NCBI GenBank assembly: GCA_937873455.1
Contig: CALMYG010000168.1
Coordinates: 1 to 64,000 of the forward strand
DNA length: 64,000 nt
Reading direction: 5' to 3'
From: an uncultured Verrucomicrobiota bacterium
GTDB taxonomy: Bacteria > Verrucomicrobiota > Kiritimatiellia > CAIVKH01
The stretch's first letter is position 1; the number at the start of each line of letters is the position of its first letter. The notes beneath the pieces are model-generated. The model did no database searches, was not told the DNA's origin, and worked only from the letters and a program-made list of their open reading frames with translations. This document shows, piece after piece, positions 35,743 through 46,100 of the stretch. The position numbers and the translations under genes were made by a program.

Positions 35743-38661
35743 ATGACCATCACCCCGGAGGCGTTCAAGCATCCGCCCGCGACCTGCCGCCCCATGCCGC
35801 TGTGGACATGGAATGGCGAGATCACAAAACCCCGCATCAATGCCATGCTGGATTCGTTCGCGGCTCAGGGAATGGGCGGCGTGTTTATCCATCCCCGTCC
35901 TGGCTTGATCACCGAATACCTCGCAGAGGAATGGTTCGACCTGTGGGGGTATGCGCTTCAAGCCTGCCGCGCCCGCGGCCTCGAGTGCCATCTCTACGAC
36001 GAGAACGGATTTCCCTCCGGTTCCGCCGGCGGGCACACGTTGGAGGCCGACCCCGAAGCGGTTATTCGCGGCTCAGAATACGATCGCGGGATCATTCAAT
36101 GGACGCATGGCCCGACCGACGGTTGGACCGCCGGCCGATCCCGGGTCGCGCTTACCCGCCACGAAACCACGCAAACATTTATCCGTCTCACCCACGACGC
36201 CTATCACCGGCATTTCGGCGACGACGCCGGTTCGACCTGGAAATACTGCTTCACCGATGAACCGGGACTGAAATGCGGCGACGCCCTCTACGCCACGCCG
36301 GATTTTCTCGCGGCCTTCACCCGGGAGCACGGGTACGACTTGATGGACCGGATCGACGACTTTCTCTCGCCCGACCCTGCCATCTCCTGGCCGGTCCGGT
36401 TCGATTACTGGTGGACAGCGAACCGCTTGTTGGTTGCCCACTTCGCCCGCTCCCTGCATGCGTGGTGCGACAAGGCCGGCTTGCAGTTCACCGGACATTT
36501 CGACGAGCACGAGTGGCCGTCCCCGTTCAGCATCCCCAACACCATGGCCGCGCAGCGCTGGATGCAGATGCCGGGTGTCGACTTGCTCGGATTCCAATTT
36601 GATGCGAACCAACCCGGCGCCAACGCCTTGTATGCCCTGACCCTTCGCGAGGCGGTGAGCGTGGCCCGTCAGCAAAATCGCCCGCGCATTCTCTGCGAAT
36701 GTTACGGCGGCGGCGGTTATGGCTACACCCTCGATGATGCGCGGGCGATGTCGGTGTATCTGCTCGGACACGGCGTCAATTTTCTTGTCCCGCACATGAG
36801 CATGCAGTCGCTGTCCGGCTCGCGAAAATACGACTGGCCGCAAACATTCAGCGACCACAGTCCCTGGTGGCCGTTCTACCGCGATCTCGCCGATCACGAT
36901 GCGCGCGCATCCTGGCTGCTCGCACAATCCACCCGCACAACCCGCGTCCTCGTACTCCATCCCACCCTCACCGGCTGGTTGAACGGTGTGCCGTCCGGCC
37001 TGGACGGGAATATCGCCCGTGAGTGTGCCAATACCTTGCGTGCGCTTCGCGAAAACCACGCAACGTTCCTGCAAGCTTTAACGGATGCCCAAATCAATTT
37101 CGATCTCGGTGACGAGGTTCTCCTCGCCGAACAAGGCGTCGTGCACGACGGACGACTTCACCTCGGCGACGCAATCTATGACCTAGTGGTCGTCCCCTCC
37201 GGCATGGCGACGATGCTCGACGAAACCTGCGCCGTGCTTGAACGATTGCTGGATGAAGGGGGAACAATCGCTGCCTTTGGTCCGCCGCCCACAACCATAC
37301 GGGGTCGTCCCGATTCCCGCCCCGCGCAATTAACCAATCGGCCTGGCTGGCGAACGTTTGATGAACCAGCCGACCTGCGCGCGATCATCCGGCCTCCAAC
37401 GCGTCATGCGACTCCCGGCCTGCTCATGCAGCAACGCCGCCTGCCTGACGGATCAATCCTCTGGGTGGTGGCCAATCCGTGGGCGCACGACATCGACATC
37501 GATGCACAACTCACCACGCCGTACGAACTGGATTGCTGGAATCCCGCCGATGGCAACATCCACCCGATAACCTCCCGTCGCAACGGTGAAGCATGCACGG
37601 TGCAACGAACACTTCGTCCCCGACGGATGGAGTTTTGGATCGAATCCAACCGATCCCAAGCGATCACCCCGGCGGCCATGCCCGCCGCGTGGCGGGATAT
37701 CGAGCGCGGCGCGCTGACCGTGGATCGGCTTGAACCCAACGTGCTCGCGTTACACTCGTGTCGCCTGCGCATGCGCGGCATGGATCTCGGCGTCATGGAA
37801 ACCGCAGAGGCTAACGCGACACTATGGCGCGAACACGGATTTGACCAGAGCCCTTGGGAATGGACCATTCAATTTCGCCGGGAACACCTCGAACACTCCT
37901 TCCAAACCGGCAGTGGTTATGCGGCGGACTTCACATTCCATATCCAACCCGACCTTTCGGAAGACGCGAGAAGCCAATTTCGCCTCGCCGTCGAACGTCC
38001 TTGGTTGTTCGCGATACGCATCAACGGCGCGCCGTGCGATTTTAGCGATGCAACGCCCTGGTTCGATGAAGCCATGCAGATCGCACCCATCGGCACCCTG
38101 CTGAAAGCCGGCGAAAATATCATCACCTTTTCCGTGTGCCCCATGCACATCCACGCCGAACTCGCGCCGGTTTATCTGATCGGCGATTTTTCCGTTGATG
38201 TGCGTGACCCGAACCGGGTGATGGTCCAACCCGCAGAGCCACTTCATCCCGGACATTGGCGCGAACTGGGGCTTCCATTTTATCCATGGGCCGTGCGTTA
38301 CACCTGGCCGTTTATTTTGCCCGGGGACACGCATCGTCTCCGCCTGCATCTTCCCTCCGTCCCCGGTTCGGCGGTCCGTATCGCCATCGATGGGGAAGAA
38401 GCCGGATCATTGACCGCCGCGCCCTGGGAGTGGATGGGCGAAGATGACTGGAAAGCCGGTGAACACCGGCTCACCCTGGACGTGTTCGGCAATCTGGACA
38501 GCCTGCTCGGACCCTTTCACAACCACGACCTCCCGGTTCCAACATCGTGGCAACAAGGCGCAGAAGCTTCCGACGTTACACCCGGACATCACGCCCGCAG
38601 GCCAAGCGGAATCACCGCCGCCACCGAACACACCTTCCGCTTTCAATTCCGCGAACGGTGA
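35743..38661 (+). CDS. GH106-like glycoside hydrolase
   Basis: A protein of 972 residues with the start typical of the Glyco_hydro_106 (alpha-L-rhamnosidase-like) family: MPLWTWNGEITKPRINAML, GMGGVFIHPRPGL, EEWFDLWGYALQACRARGLE and HLYDENGFPSGSAGG. The middle has FTDEPGLKCGDALY and GHFDEHEWPS, with acidic residues that could be catalytic. The C-terminal third is beta-rich, with a jelly-roll-like region (YTWPFILPGDTHRLRLHLPS). There is no signal peptide, so it is probably cytoplasmic. GH106 members characterised so far release rhamnose, but many relatives are untested. It is co-transcribed with the secreted glycosidase-like gene. Confidence 0.75.
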   Translation: MTITPEAFKHPPATCRPMPLWTWNGEITKPRINAMLDSFAAQGMGGVFIHPRPGLITEYLAEEWFDLWGYALQACRARGLECHLYDENGFPSGSAGGHTLEADPEAVIRGSEYDRGIIQWTHGPTDGWTAGRSRVALTRHETTQTFIRLTHDAYHRHFGDDAGSTWKYCFTDEPGLKCGDALYATPDFLAAFTREHGYDLMDRIDDFLSPDPAISWPVRFDYWWTANRLLVAHFARSLHAWCDKAGLQFTGHFDEHEWPSPFSIPNTMAAQRWMQMPGVDLLGFQFDANQPGANALYALTLREAVSVARQQNRPRILCECYGGGGYGYTLDDARAMSVYLLGHGVNFLVPHMSMQSLSGSRKYDWPQTFSDHSPWWPFYRDLADHDARASWLLAQSTRTTRVLVLHPTLTGWLNGVPSGLDGNIARECANTLRALRENHATFLQALTDAQINFDLGDEVLLAEQGVVHDGRLHLGDAIYDLVVVPSGMATMLDETCAVLERLLDEGGTIAAFGPPPTTIRGRPDSRPAQLTNRPGWRTFDEPADLRAIIRPPTRHATPGLLMQQRRLPDGSILWVVANPWAHDIDIDAQLTTPYELDCWNPADGNIHPITSRRNGEACTVQRTLRPRRMEFWIESNRSQAITPAAMPAAWRDIERGALTVDRLEPNVLALHSCRLRMRGMDLGVMETAEANATLWREHGFDQSPWEWTIQFRREHLEHSFQTGSGYAADFTFHIQPDLSEDARSQFRLAVERPWLFAIRINGAPCDFSDATPWFDEAMQIAPIGTLLKAGENIITFSVCPMHIHAELAPVYLIGDFSVDVRDPNRVMVQPAEPLHPGHWRELGLPFYPWAVRYTWPFILPGDTHRLRLHLPSVPGSAVRIAIDGEEAGSLTAAPWEWMGEDDWKAGEHRLTLDVFGNLDSLLGPFHNHDLPVPTSWQQGAEASDVTPGHHARRPSGITAATEHTFRFQFRER

Positions 38662-38673
38662 ACGATTCTCGAG

Positions 38674-38730
38674 TTCCAAGGTTTGGAACTTTTTATCAGC
38701 GGCTTTTCCAAGGTTTGGAACTTTTCCACA
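38674..38730. terminator. Tandem TTCCAA/TTGGAA palindromes
   Basis: Two copies of TTCCAAGGTTTGGAACTTTT (from 38675 and 38709) lie between the convergent GH106-like and nagB genes. Each has arms TTCCAA/TTGGAA followed by TTTT, so they could act as weak terminators. Similar TTCCAA-TTGGAA units are, from memory, common between genes in Kiritimatiellota. Confidence 0.5.
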
Positions 38731-38793
38731 GGCCCAACAACCTTTCGGATGGCTTATCCACGAATGGATTCCGCGGTTTCAAAGGAGTCCCCC

Positions 38794-39606
38794 CTACTCC
38801 GGCGTCATTCCCAAGCGCGCCCGGTAAACCCGCCAGTCCGGTTCGTTGGCAAAGACCCAGCGGTAATACGTGTGGCCTTCGAGGCGGGATGCGGCGGCTT
38901 CATCAACCACCACGCAACAATCCTCATGCCATTGAATCGCCGAGGCGGAGACGCGCGACGTCACCGGCCCCTCCACCGCACGGGCGAGCATGTCCGCTTT
39001 TTCTTCGCCCGTGACCAACACCACCAGCTTCCGCGCCTCCAGAATCGTCCCGACCCCCATGGTGATCGCCCGCGAGGGCACACGGTTCACATCCCCCCCG
39101 AACATCGCTGCATTCTGCCGTCGCGTCTCCGGGGTCAGGGTCTTGTCGCGGGTGCGCGAACGCATGGCCGACAGCGGTTCATTAAAACCAATGTGACCGG
39201 ATACCCCGATGCCGAGCAGTTGAAGATCGATGCCGCCGCAGGCGCGAATCGCGTCCTCATACGCCCGGCACGCCGTCTTGATGTCACCGGCCATGCCGTC
39301 GGGTAGATGGGAATTGAGGATATCGATGTTGATCGCGCGAAAGAACCGATCGTTCATGTAGTGTCGGTAGGAATGTTCATCCTCCGGCGCCACCCCGATA
39401 TACTCGTCGAGGTTGAAGGTGCGGCAGAGGGAAAAATCCAACCCTTCGTCGCGGTGCAACGAAACCAGCAAGGCATACACCCGCTCCATGGTCCGTCCGG
39501 TCGCCAGCCCCAGCACCGAATCCGGCTTGCCCCGCACCTGGTCGGCGATCAAGAGCGAGGTCAAGCGCGCCGCGCATTCCGCATCGGGTAAGATGATGAT
39601 TTCCAT
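38794..39606 (-). CDS. nagB: Glucosamine-6-phosphate deaminase
   Basis: Converts glucosamine 6-phosphate to fructose 6-phosphate and ammonia, feeding amino sugars into glycolysis. It has 270 residues, the usual length. Family segments are VLGLATGRTMERVYALL near the N-terminus, FNLDEYIGVAPEDEHSYRHY, and LQLLGIGVSGHIGFNEP with the catalytic His/Glu region. The sequence follows the hexameric NagB type. It is transcribed away from the Gfo/Idh/MocA gene across a gap of 119 bases. No nagA or NagC-like regulator is adjacent. Confidence 0.94.
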   Translation of the reverse strand: MEIIILPDAECAARLTSLLIADQVRGKPDSVLGLATGRTMERVYALLVSLHRDEGLDFSLCRTFNLDEYIGVAPEDEHSYRHYMNDRFFRAINIDILNSHLPDGMAGDIKTACRAYEDAIRACGGIDLQLLGIGVSGHIGFNEPLSAMRSRTRDKTLTPETRRQNAAMFGGDVNRVPSRAITMGVGTILEARKLVVLVTGEEKADMLARAVEGPVTSRVSASAIQWHEDCCVVVDEAAASRLEGHTYYRWVFANEPDWRVYRARLGMTPE

Positions 39607-39641
39607 GTCTCAATTCCCGCTGAACCGGATCTTTGGCATCA

Positions 39642-39659
39642 TAAACGAGTTAACGGTTT
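39642..39659. promoter_or_regulatory. Imperfect palindrome in the nagB divergent promoter region
   Basis: AAACGAGTTAACGGTTT is centred on GTTAAC, with AAAC/GTTT outer arms. It lies about 40 bases upstream of nagB and 70 bases before the dehydrogenase gene. It could be an operator for a sugar regulator, but there is no second copy to support this. Confidence 0.25.
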
Positions 39660-39725
39660 AACACACATCGTCACATTTAAGCGATCTTCCGGGTTGCTTT
39701 ACCGAAAAGCAGGTTAAAGTATGCT

Positions 39726-41057
39726 GTGGTGACAAGCAATACACGGGACAATTCAATACCGCCAAAACCGTTGACCCTGGTGGGCATCGGATGCGGGGGG
39801 CGTACCCGCACCTATTGCGAACTGGCGGCGCGGGATCCGGACCGTTACCGCGTGATCGCCGGGGCTGACCCAAACCCGGCCCGACTGGACCTGCTACGCC
39901 AGCTATCGAATAACCCGGACTTTCGCGGTTTTCCCGATGACCAAGCCTTGCTGGCGGCCGGACGCCTGGCCGACGTGTGTATCATCGGAACCCAGGACGC
40001 CTACCACATCCAACCGGCCATTCAGGCCATGGAAGTCGGCTATGATCTCCTGTTGGAAAAGCCGATCGCCGGCAATCCACGCGAGATTCTCGATCTTCTG
40101 GAGATCGCCGACCGCCTTGGTCGCAAGGTGCTGGTTTGCCATGTCCTGCGCTACGCGCCGTTTTATGTGAAGGTGCACGAGATTCTGTCCAGCGGTGAAC
40201 TGGGCGAACTCATCAGCATGGACGCCCGCGAAGGCGTCGGCCCCTGGCATCAGGCTCACAGTTACGTGCGCGGACATTGGGCGGTCACCGGCAACGCCAC
40301 CCCCATGCTGATCGCCAAAAGTTGTCATGACCTCGACATCCTGAGCTGGCTGGCCGGCCGGCCCTGCCGGCACGTTAACAGCTACGGATCGCTGGGGCAT
40401 TTTCATACCGGCAACGCACCCGAAGGCGCCCCCGCCCGTTGTACCGACGGATGCCCGCACGCCGAAACCTGCCCCTACAACGCCCTGCTCTACGCCACGC
40501 AACACCGGTCATGGCTCCAGTGGGTCATGGATGGCGGAGCAACCGCAAGCGATGCCGATGTTCGCGCCTGGTTGACCCACAGTCCGTGGGGTCGCTGTGT
40601 GTACCGGTGTGACAACGACGCGGTGGACCACCAGGTGGTCGCGATGGAATTCGAGCACGGACTGACTGCCACCTTCACCATGACCGCGTTTGATCATGGC
40701 CGAAACCTTACGTTAAACGGAACGAAGGGCGTCCTGCGCGGCGGGCATGCAGTGAAAAACATGACCGGGCATGACATCATGGTTGCCCGGCACGACGGAA
40801 CCACCGCGTTTCACGACCTGACCATCCTGGGCGGCGGATACGAAGACCACGGCGGGGCCGACCCCGGGCTGATTGAGGCGATGGACCAGGAATTTGCCAA
40901 ACCCGCTCATGCCATGCGTTCCGGCCTGCACGCCTCGGTCGAAAGCCACCTCATGGGATACGCCGCTGAATCCTCGCGGCTTACCGGCCAGGCCGTGGAT
41001 ATGGCGGCCTACCGCCGTGGTCTCGAAGCACCATCCGCCGCACGCACGCCATGTTAA
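39726..41057 (+). CDS. Gfo/Idh/MocA-family oxidoreductase
   Basis: An NAD(P)-dependent sugar or inositol-type dehydrogenase of 443 residues. An N-terminal Rossmann fold begins LTLVGIGCGGRTRTYCELA. DLLLEKPIAGNPREI contains the family's EKP, and the helix HDLDILSWLAG has the catalytic-type HD pair. A cysteine group CTDGCPHAETCPYNA sits near residue 240, seen in some family members and able to bind metal. Substrate unknown. The start is uncertain: GTG 39726 or GTG 39729, with no clear ribosome-binding site. The stop overlaps the next gene by seven bases. Confidence 0.85.
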   Translation: MVTSNTRDNSIPPKPLTLVGIGCGGRTRTYCELAARDPDRYRVIAGADPNPARLDLLRQLSNNPDFRGFPDDQALLAAGRLADVCIIGTQDAYHIQPAIQAMEVGYDLLLEKPIAGNPREILDLLEIADRLGRKVLVCHVLRYAPFYVKVHEILSSGELGELISMDAREGVGPWHQAHSYVRGHWAVTGNATPMLIAKSCHDLDILSWLAGRPCRHVNSYGSLGHFHTGNAPEGAPARCTDGCPHAETCPYNALLYATQHRSWLQWVMDGGATASDADVRAWLTHSPWGRCVYRCDNDAVDHQVVAMEFEHGLTATFTMTAFDHGRNLTLNGTKGVLRGGHAVKNMTGHDIMVARHDGTTAFHDLTILGGGYEDHGGADPGLIEAMDQEFAKPAHAMRSGLHASVESHLMGYAAESSRLTGQAVDMAAYRRGLEAPSAARTPC

Positions 41058-42367
41058 AACGCGCCATCCAGATCGCGATCGTGGCAACCGCCGGCCTGCC
41101 CGTACTGGCGCTGGACCTCAACGTATTCTTTGTCGGCAACAGCCTGGTCGACGGCATGCAACTGCCAACCGCCTTTCGACAAAGCGCACAAGAGGCCGGG
41201 CACGGCTTCAATCCCACCCGTCCTGCACGCAGTGATTTTACCCAGATCGTCGCCGGGGCCCCCTTATCCTGGCATTGGTATGAAGAAAACTTCTACGCCA
41301 CCTTTTACCCCAAGATGACAACGCAGACCTGGGATGTTTTGGTGCTACAACCGTTCGATCGACGCCTGTACAGTTGGAGCAACAGCGCCCAACGCGAAGA
41401 AGGCGACGTCGCCATGTCCGGCAACTTTATTGATCTGATGATCGAGGACGGAATCAGTCCGGACATACAAGTGTACATCTACTCCCATTGGCCGCGCGGG
41501 GCAACCAATGCCGGATTCGACTACCAGACGATATGGGACAGCCCGGTCAACTTCACGGCCTGGGGCCAGGCGGATCGCCGACTTTATTTCGAGGCCCTGG
41601 TGGATCACGTGCGGACCAATTATGCCGGGCGGTTGACCAAAGAGCCGATGATGATCCCGGTCGGCGATGTACTTTACGAGATCAACAATCGCCTCCAAAC
41701 CAATCCCCAACCCGGCCCGGGCAGCATCGTATACACCAACGTCCATCAGCTCTACGGCGATAACGTCCATCTAAAACCGGGAGTCGGACGCTACGTCATG
41801 GCCATGACCACGCTGGCCACCCTCTATCAAACCAACCCATCCGGCTTGTCGGCAGGCCTCTATAACACCACCAACACCTATTACCCGCAATTCCGCCATC
41901 AATTCGAGGAACTGAGCAACGAGATGCGGGCGCTGATCCAATCCGCTGCCTGGGATGTCGTCAGCACCCATCCCTACGCCGGAGTTTTGCCCGACCGCGA
42001 CGGCAATGGCCTCGACGACGCGTGGGAGTGGATGCATTTTGGAGGCGCGGGTAAGGCCGCGCCCGGCGATGATGCGGATAACGATGGCATGACCAACGTG
42101 GAAGAGTTTATCGCGGGCACCGATCCGAACGATCCAACGTCCCGCCTGCGCGTCCGGATCATCATGGACGAGGACGCACCGCGCCTGGAATGGCCGCGCA
42201 TTGCCGGAAGGATCTATGACGTCGAACGGTCGCCAACCCTGTCCGGCTCAAGCTTCGCCCCGGTTGTTTCCAACCTTCTTTGGAGTCAGGAAGGTCATGG
42301 GCTTCAAGACCCTGAACCATCCGGTTTTTATCGCATCGGCGTCCGGTTGGACGCGGGAGATTTATGA
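41051..42367 (+). CDS. Secreted SGNH-like protein with EF-hand-like repeat and C-terminal beta module
   Basis: A protein of 438 residues. A signal peptide (LKRAIQIAIVATAGLPVLA) precedes an SGNH-hydrolase-like domain with LNVFFVGNSLVDGMQL in the block I position and GDNVHLKPGVGRYV in the block V position. A calcium-binding-type segment follows (DRDGNGLDDAWEW ... DDADNDGMTNVEEF), then the C-terminal module GRIYDVERSPTLSGSSF ... PSGFYRIGVR found on other secreted proteins here. It is probably a cell-surface or periplasmic carbohydrate esterase, but block I reads GNS where lipases have GDS. It overlaps the upstream gene by seven bases and the downstream gene by four, so all three are tightly coupled. 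Confidence 0.7.
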   Translation: MLKRAIQIAIVATAGLPVLALDLNVFFVGNSLVDGMQLPTAFRQSAQEAGHGFNPTRPARSDFTQIVAGAPLSWHWYEENFYATFYPKMTTQTWDVLVLQPFDRRLYSWSNSAQREEGDVAMSGNFIDLMIEDGISPDIQVYIYSHWPRGATNAGFDYQTIWDSPVNFTAWGQADRRLYFEALVDHVRTNYAGRLTKEPMMIPVGDVLYEINNRLQTNPQPGPGSIVYTNVHQLYGDNVHLKPGVGRYVMAMTTLATLYQTNPSGLSAGLYNTTNTYYPQFRHQFEELSNEMRALIQSAAWDVVSTHPYAGVLPDRDGNGLDDAWEWMHFGGAGKAAPGDDADNDGMTNVEEFIAGTDPNDPTSRLRVRIIMDEDAPRLEWPRIAGRIYDVERSPTLSGSSFAPVVSNLLWSQEGHGLQDPEPSGFYRIGVRLDAGDL

Positions 42368-43014
42368 GCAATACAACAAAAACCATCTGGCTCGTGCGGC
42401 ACGGCATGCGCGAGGATTTCATGCGCCCGGCATGGCGTGACACCGCCGAGCGGCCGCACGACACCCCGCTGTCCAGGGAAGGATGGGACCAAGCCCGGGA
42501 TACCGGGGAGTTTTTACTGGGGAAAGGCGTGGAGATCATTTACTGCTCCCCATTCCTGCGCGCGGTGGAAACCGCGGCCGGGGTGTCGGATGTGCTGGAC
42601 ATACCCATTCGCATCGAACATGGGTTGTGCGAGGTCCTCAAGGCCGAGTGGTTTCCCGGACCTCCGGATTACATTCCCCCGCACGTATTGCACCGGAGGT
42701 TTCCCCGCATCGACCTCTCCTATCAAACCCGTGTGCTGCCCGACTTCCCGGAAGTCGAGGAGCATGGCGACGTGGGAAGGCGATGCCGACAGGCCGTCGA
42801 TGCCATGCTGACCGATGGATGGCAATCCGCCTTATGGGTCGGCCATGGTGCGTCGGTCGGCGGCATCGGCTGGGCCTTGACCGGGCATGTCAACGATGTC
42901 TGCTTCAAGCTGTGCGGCATGACCGGTTGGCGCGGCGTGCCGGGAGCGTGGACGCCCATCTATTCCGGCGTGGAACACTTGAGCGTTACCGAAGAGCATC
43001 TGCGTTTTCATTAA
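42364..43014 (+). CDS. Histidine phosphatase family protein
   Basis: A protein of 216 residues of the phosphoglycerate-mutase-like branch. It has the catalytic IWLVRHGMRED (RHG), the second arginine in SPFLRAVETAAG, the acidic residue in CEVLKAEW, and the second histidine in ALWVGHGASVGG. There is no signal peptide, so it is cytoplasmic. The substrate could be a sugar phosphate or nucleotide; sequence does not say. The ATG overlaps the stop of the SGNH-like gene (ATGA), and it is last in a three-gene unit with the dehydrogenase. Confidence 0.88.
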   Translation: MSNTTKTIWLVRHGMREDFMRPAWRDTAERPHDTPLSREGWDQARDTGEFLLGKGVEIIYCSPFLRAVETAAGVSDVLDIPIRIEHGLCEVLKAEWFPGPPDYIPPHVLHRRFPRIDLSYQTRVLPDFPEVEEHGDVGRRCRQAVDAMLTDGWQSALWVGHGASVGGIGWALTGHVNDVCFKLCGMTGWRGVPGAWTPIYSGVEHLSVTEEHLRFH

Positions 43015-43113
43015 CCATGTCGTAATTCCGCTAAAGGATGACGTTCCCGCGAATATACAAACACCCTAACTCCGTGTTTGGATAGTAGGTATGTAATGAG
43101 GGAGCATTTTAGT

Positions 43114-46100
43114 ATGGGTAGGTATGCTGTAATTTTTCTTGCCGTTTGGAGCCTGGCCGCCGCCAATGCCCAGCAATGGACCACCAATGACATCAACGGG
43201 TTGTTGAGCCGCCTTCCCCCCGGCGCGGTTCACCGCCATGAAATGGTTCCCATGCGCGACGGAGCCAAGCTCTCCACCCACTTTTTCCTTCCCGCCAGCA
43301 ATGCCGCCACGAACTACCCGGTCCTGCTCATGCGCTCGGCTTACGACCACTGGACCGGCGACAACCGCAGCCGCCACATCGACCTCGTGGTCAATCGCAC
43401 CGACACCAACAACCTCGTCTACCGCAATACCAACGGCTATGTGGTCGTGCTCCAAGACCTGCGGGGCGACGGCGACTCCGAGTCTGGCGTCGGCTTTGAT
43501 CCCCGCCTCTCGCTCAACGAGATCAACGACACCTACGACACCATCGACGCCATCGTCACCAACACCTGGTGCAATGGCCGCGTCGGCATGCGCGGCGGAA
43601 GCGGTCACGGCATGGCCGCCTACATGGGCTGGCTGGCCAAACATACCAACCTGGTCGTGGCGTTGCCGGGCAACACCGCCCCCAGCCTTTATAGCCATTG
43701 GAGTTTTGAAAATGGTGTGCGCCGTTGGATCTACAATTGGGTCGGAACCCATCGCAAAGCATCGACACCCACATGGCCTAAACCCGCCCTGGGCGAATAC
43801 TATTCCAACCAACAATGGCTCGACGTGCTCGCCGCCGGCGCCGTGAACAATCCCTCCGTATTGATTCACGATTCCGATCGCTGGTTCAATTTCTTCCTCG
43901 ATGCCACCTTCGAGGTATTCACCGCCCTGCAAGGAACCACCCGCGGGCATCTGATTATGGACCGGGGCAATCACCAGGGCGAGATCGCCGCCTTGCCGTT
44001 TCCGTGGGCCGCGCCCCCGGCCAATCGCCCCGCCACGCCATCCTTCTTTGATATTCTCGATGGCAATGCCGTGTATACCAATTCGCCCTTCCTCGATTAT
44101 TACGTTTTGGGTGATGCCCGTCGGGGCGCTTCCGCCGCCGGTAATTTCCGCCGCCTCGCCACCCACTGGCCACCGCCCGCCATCCCCACCCCCTGGTATT
44201 TCCATTCCAACGGCAGCCTCTCGCAAACCGCCCCGACATCAGGAACCGATACGTTGTCGTACAGCTACCACCCCACCAATCCCGTCCCTACCGTCGGCGG
44301 CAACTTCTCCTATGGCTTCACCGCCGAATCCGGCCCTTTTAATCAGCTCGTCCCCCAGCTCACCGACCGCACCGACATCCTCCGCTTCGAGTCCGCCCCC
44401 TTCACCGAGCCGACCGAAATCACCGGCAAACTCACCGCCGAACTCTACATCTCCACCGATGTCGAAGACACCACCTTCATGGTGAAACTGATCGACATCT
44501 ATCCCGCCGAGGGCACCAACACGGAATACCACGCCATTCTGCGCGAATCCGCCATCATGGCCCGCTACTGGGACGGCTTCGACAATCCCCAACCCCTCAC
44601 CTCCGGCGCCGTTTACCGGCTCGACATCGATATGTCCTCGATCGCCGTGATGATCGAAACCAATCACCGCCTGGCCGTCCATATCACCAGCTCCAGCGAC
44701 CCCGCCTTCGAGGTTCATCCCAACACCTACAGTCAGGTAATGAGCTATGCCTCCTCGCCCACTGCGAACAACACGCTCCACCTCAACACCAATTACCCCT
44801 CCCGTATCATCCTGCCCTTCTACACCACCAATGCGCCCACCGTGAATACCTCGACCAGCGCGGTGGGCGTCCCCGAAGGCGGCACGGAAACCTTCGAGGT
44901 GTGGATGAGCGGCCCCGCCCTTGCCCCCGTCACCCTCACCGTAGCCCGGGTCTCCGGCGACGTCGACATTACCGTGCAATCGGGAGCTTCCCTTTTTTTT
45001 TCCCTTGAGGACTGGGCGACGCCTCAGATCGTGACTCTTGCCGCCGCCGAAGATGCGGATGCGATCGAAGGCGTCGCCACTTTTCAGATCACCGCCCCCG
45101 GCGTCGTCCCCGCCACCGTCATCGCCACCGAAATCGAAAACGATGTCGGCATCGTGGCCTCGGCCAGCTCGCTCTTCGTTCCCGAGGGCGGCACCAACTC
45201 CTTCAGCCTCACCCTCAACCGCGCCCCCGCCCATGCCATCACCGTCACGGTATCGCGCATCTCCGGCGACCCCGTACTGAGCGTGGCGGGCGCGGCCGCC
45301 TTCGTGTTCACCCCATCCGACTGGAACACCCCGCAAACCGTCCTGATCGCCTCCGGCCAGGATGCCGACGACAACAACGACGTCGCCACCTTCCGATGCG
45401 ATTCACCCGACGCCCTTTCCGTCGACGTCACGGTCACCCAAATCGACAACGACCGCACCCTCGTCGCCTCCGGCAAACTCATGGCCTGGAACCTCGATAG
45501 CATCCCGGTTTCGATCGTCACCCAGACCAGCGCCTATACCGTCGCCACCGGCCTGATCAACATCCCGCCCTATGCCTCGCTCGAACCCAGCTCCAACGCC
45601 ATTCCCGTCACCTCGAGCCGTGCCGTTTCCTCGCGCGGCCACAACCAGGCCACTCTCGCCGGCGCCATCGCCACCAATCGCTATTACTCGTGGATCGTTG
45701 CCCCGGTCATCGGGCACGATGTCACCATCACCTCCGTTTCCTTCCGCACCAAGAGCGACAGCCCCATCATCACCGTTCTGTTCAGTTCGGTGACCGGGTT
45801 CAACGCCGGCGACGAACTCGCCACCCATCCCTCCGGCCTGCAATTCACCACCGTCGATGTTTCCACCAATCCCGCCTTCGTAAACCTCACCGCACCGGTG
45901 GAATTCCGCGTCTACGGCTACGGCGCCAGCAGTGCCTTCACCCCGCTGAACATCGGCAACGCCTACACCATCGACAATCTGGACGACATCCAGGTCTTCG
46001 GCGACGTGTACCAGACGTTTGCCCCACCCGTCCTTGAGACCAGCGCAACCAACCTTGCCATTCCCGAAGGCGGAACGAATGTCTATTTCCTGCGCCTCAA

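Noticed and set aside
34494..35846. Antisense frame of 450 codons over the glycosidase-like gene
   Set aside because: The plus-strand product has a signal peptide and barrel motifs; the antisense product is Val/Gly/Ala-rich without structure.
44239..45336. Antisense frame of 365 codons inside the giant hydrolase gene
   Set aside because: It is Gly/Asp-rich and an exact shadow of repeat-containing coding sequence.
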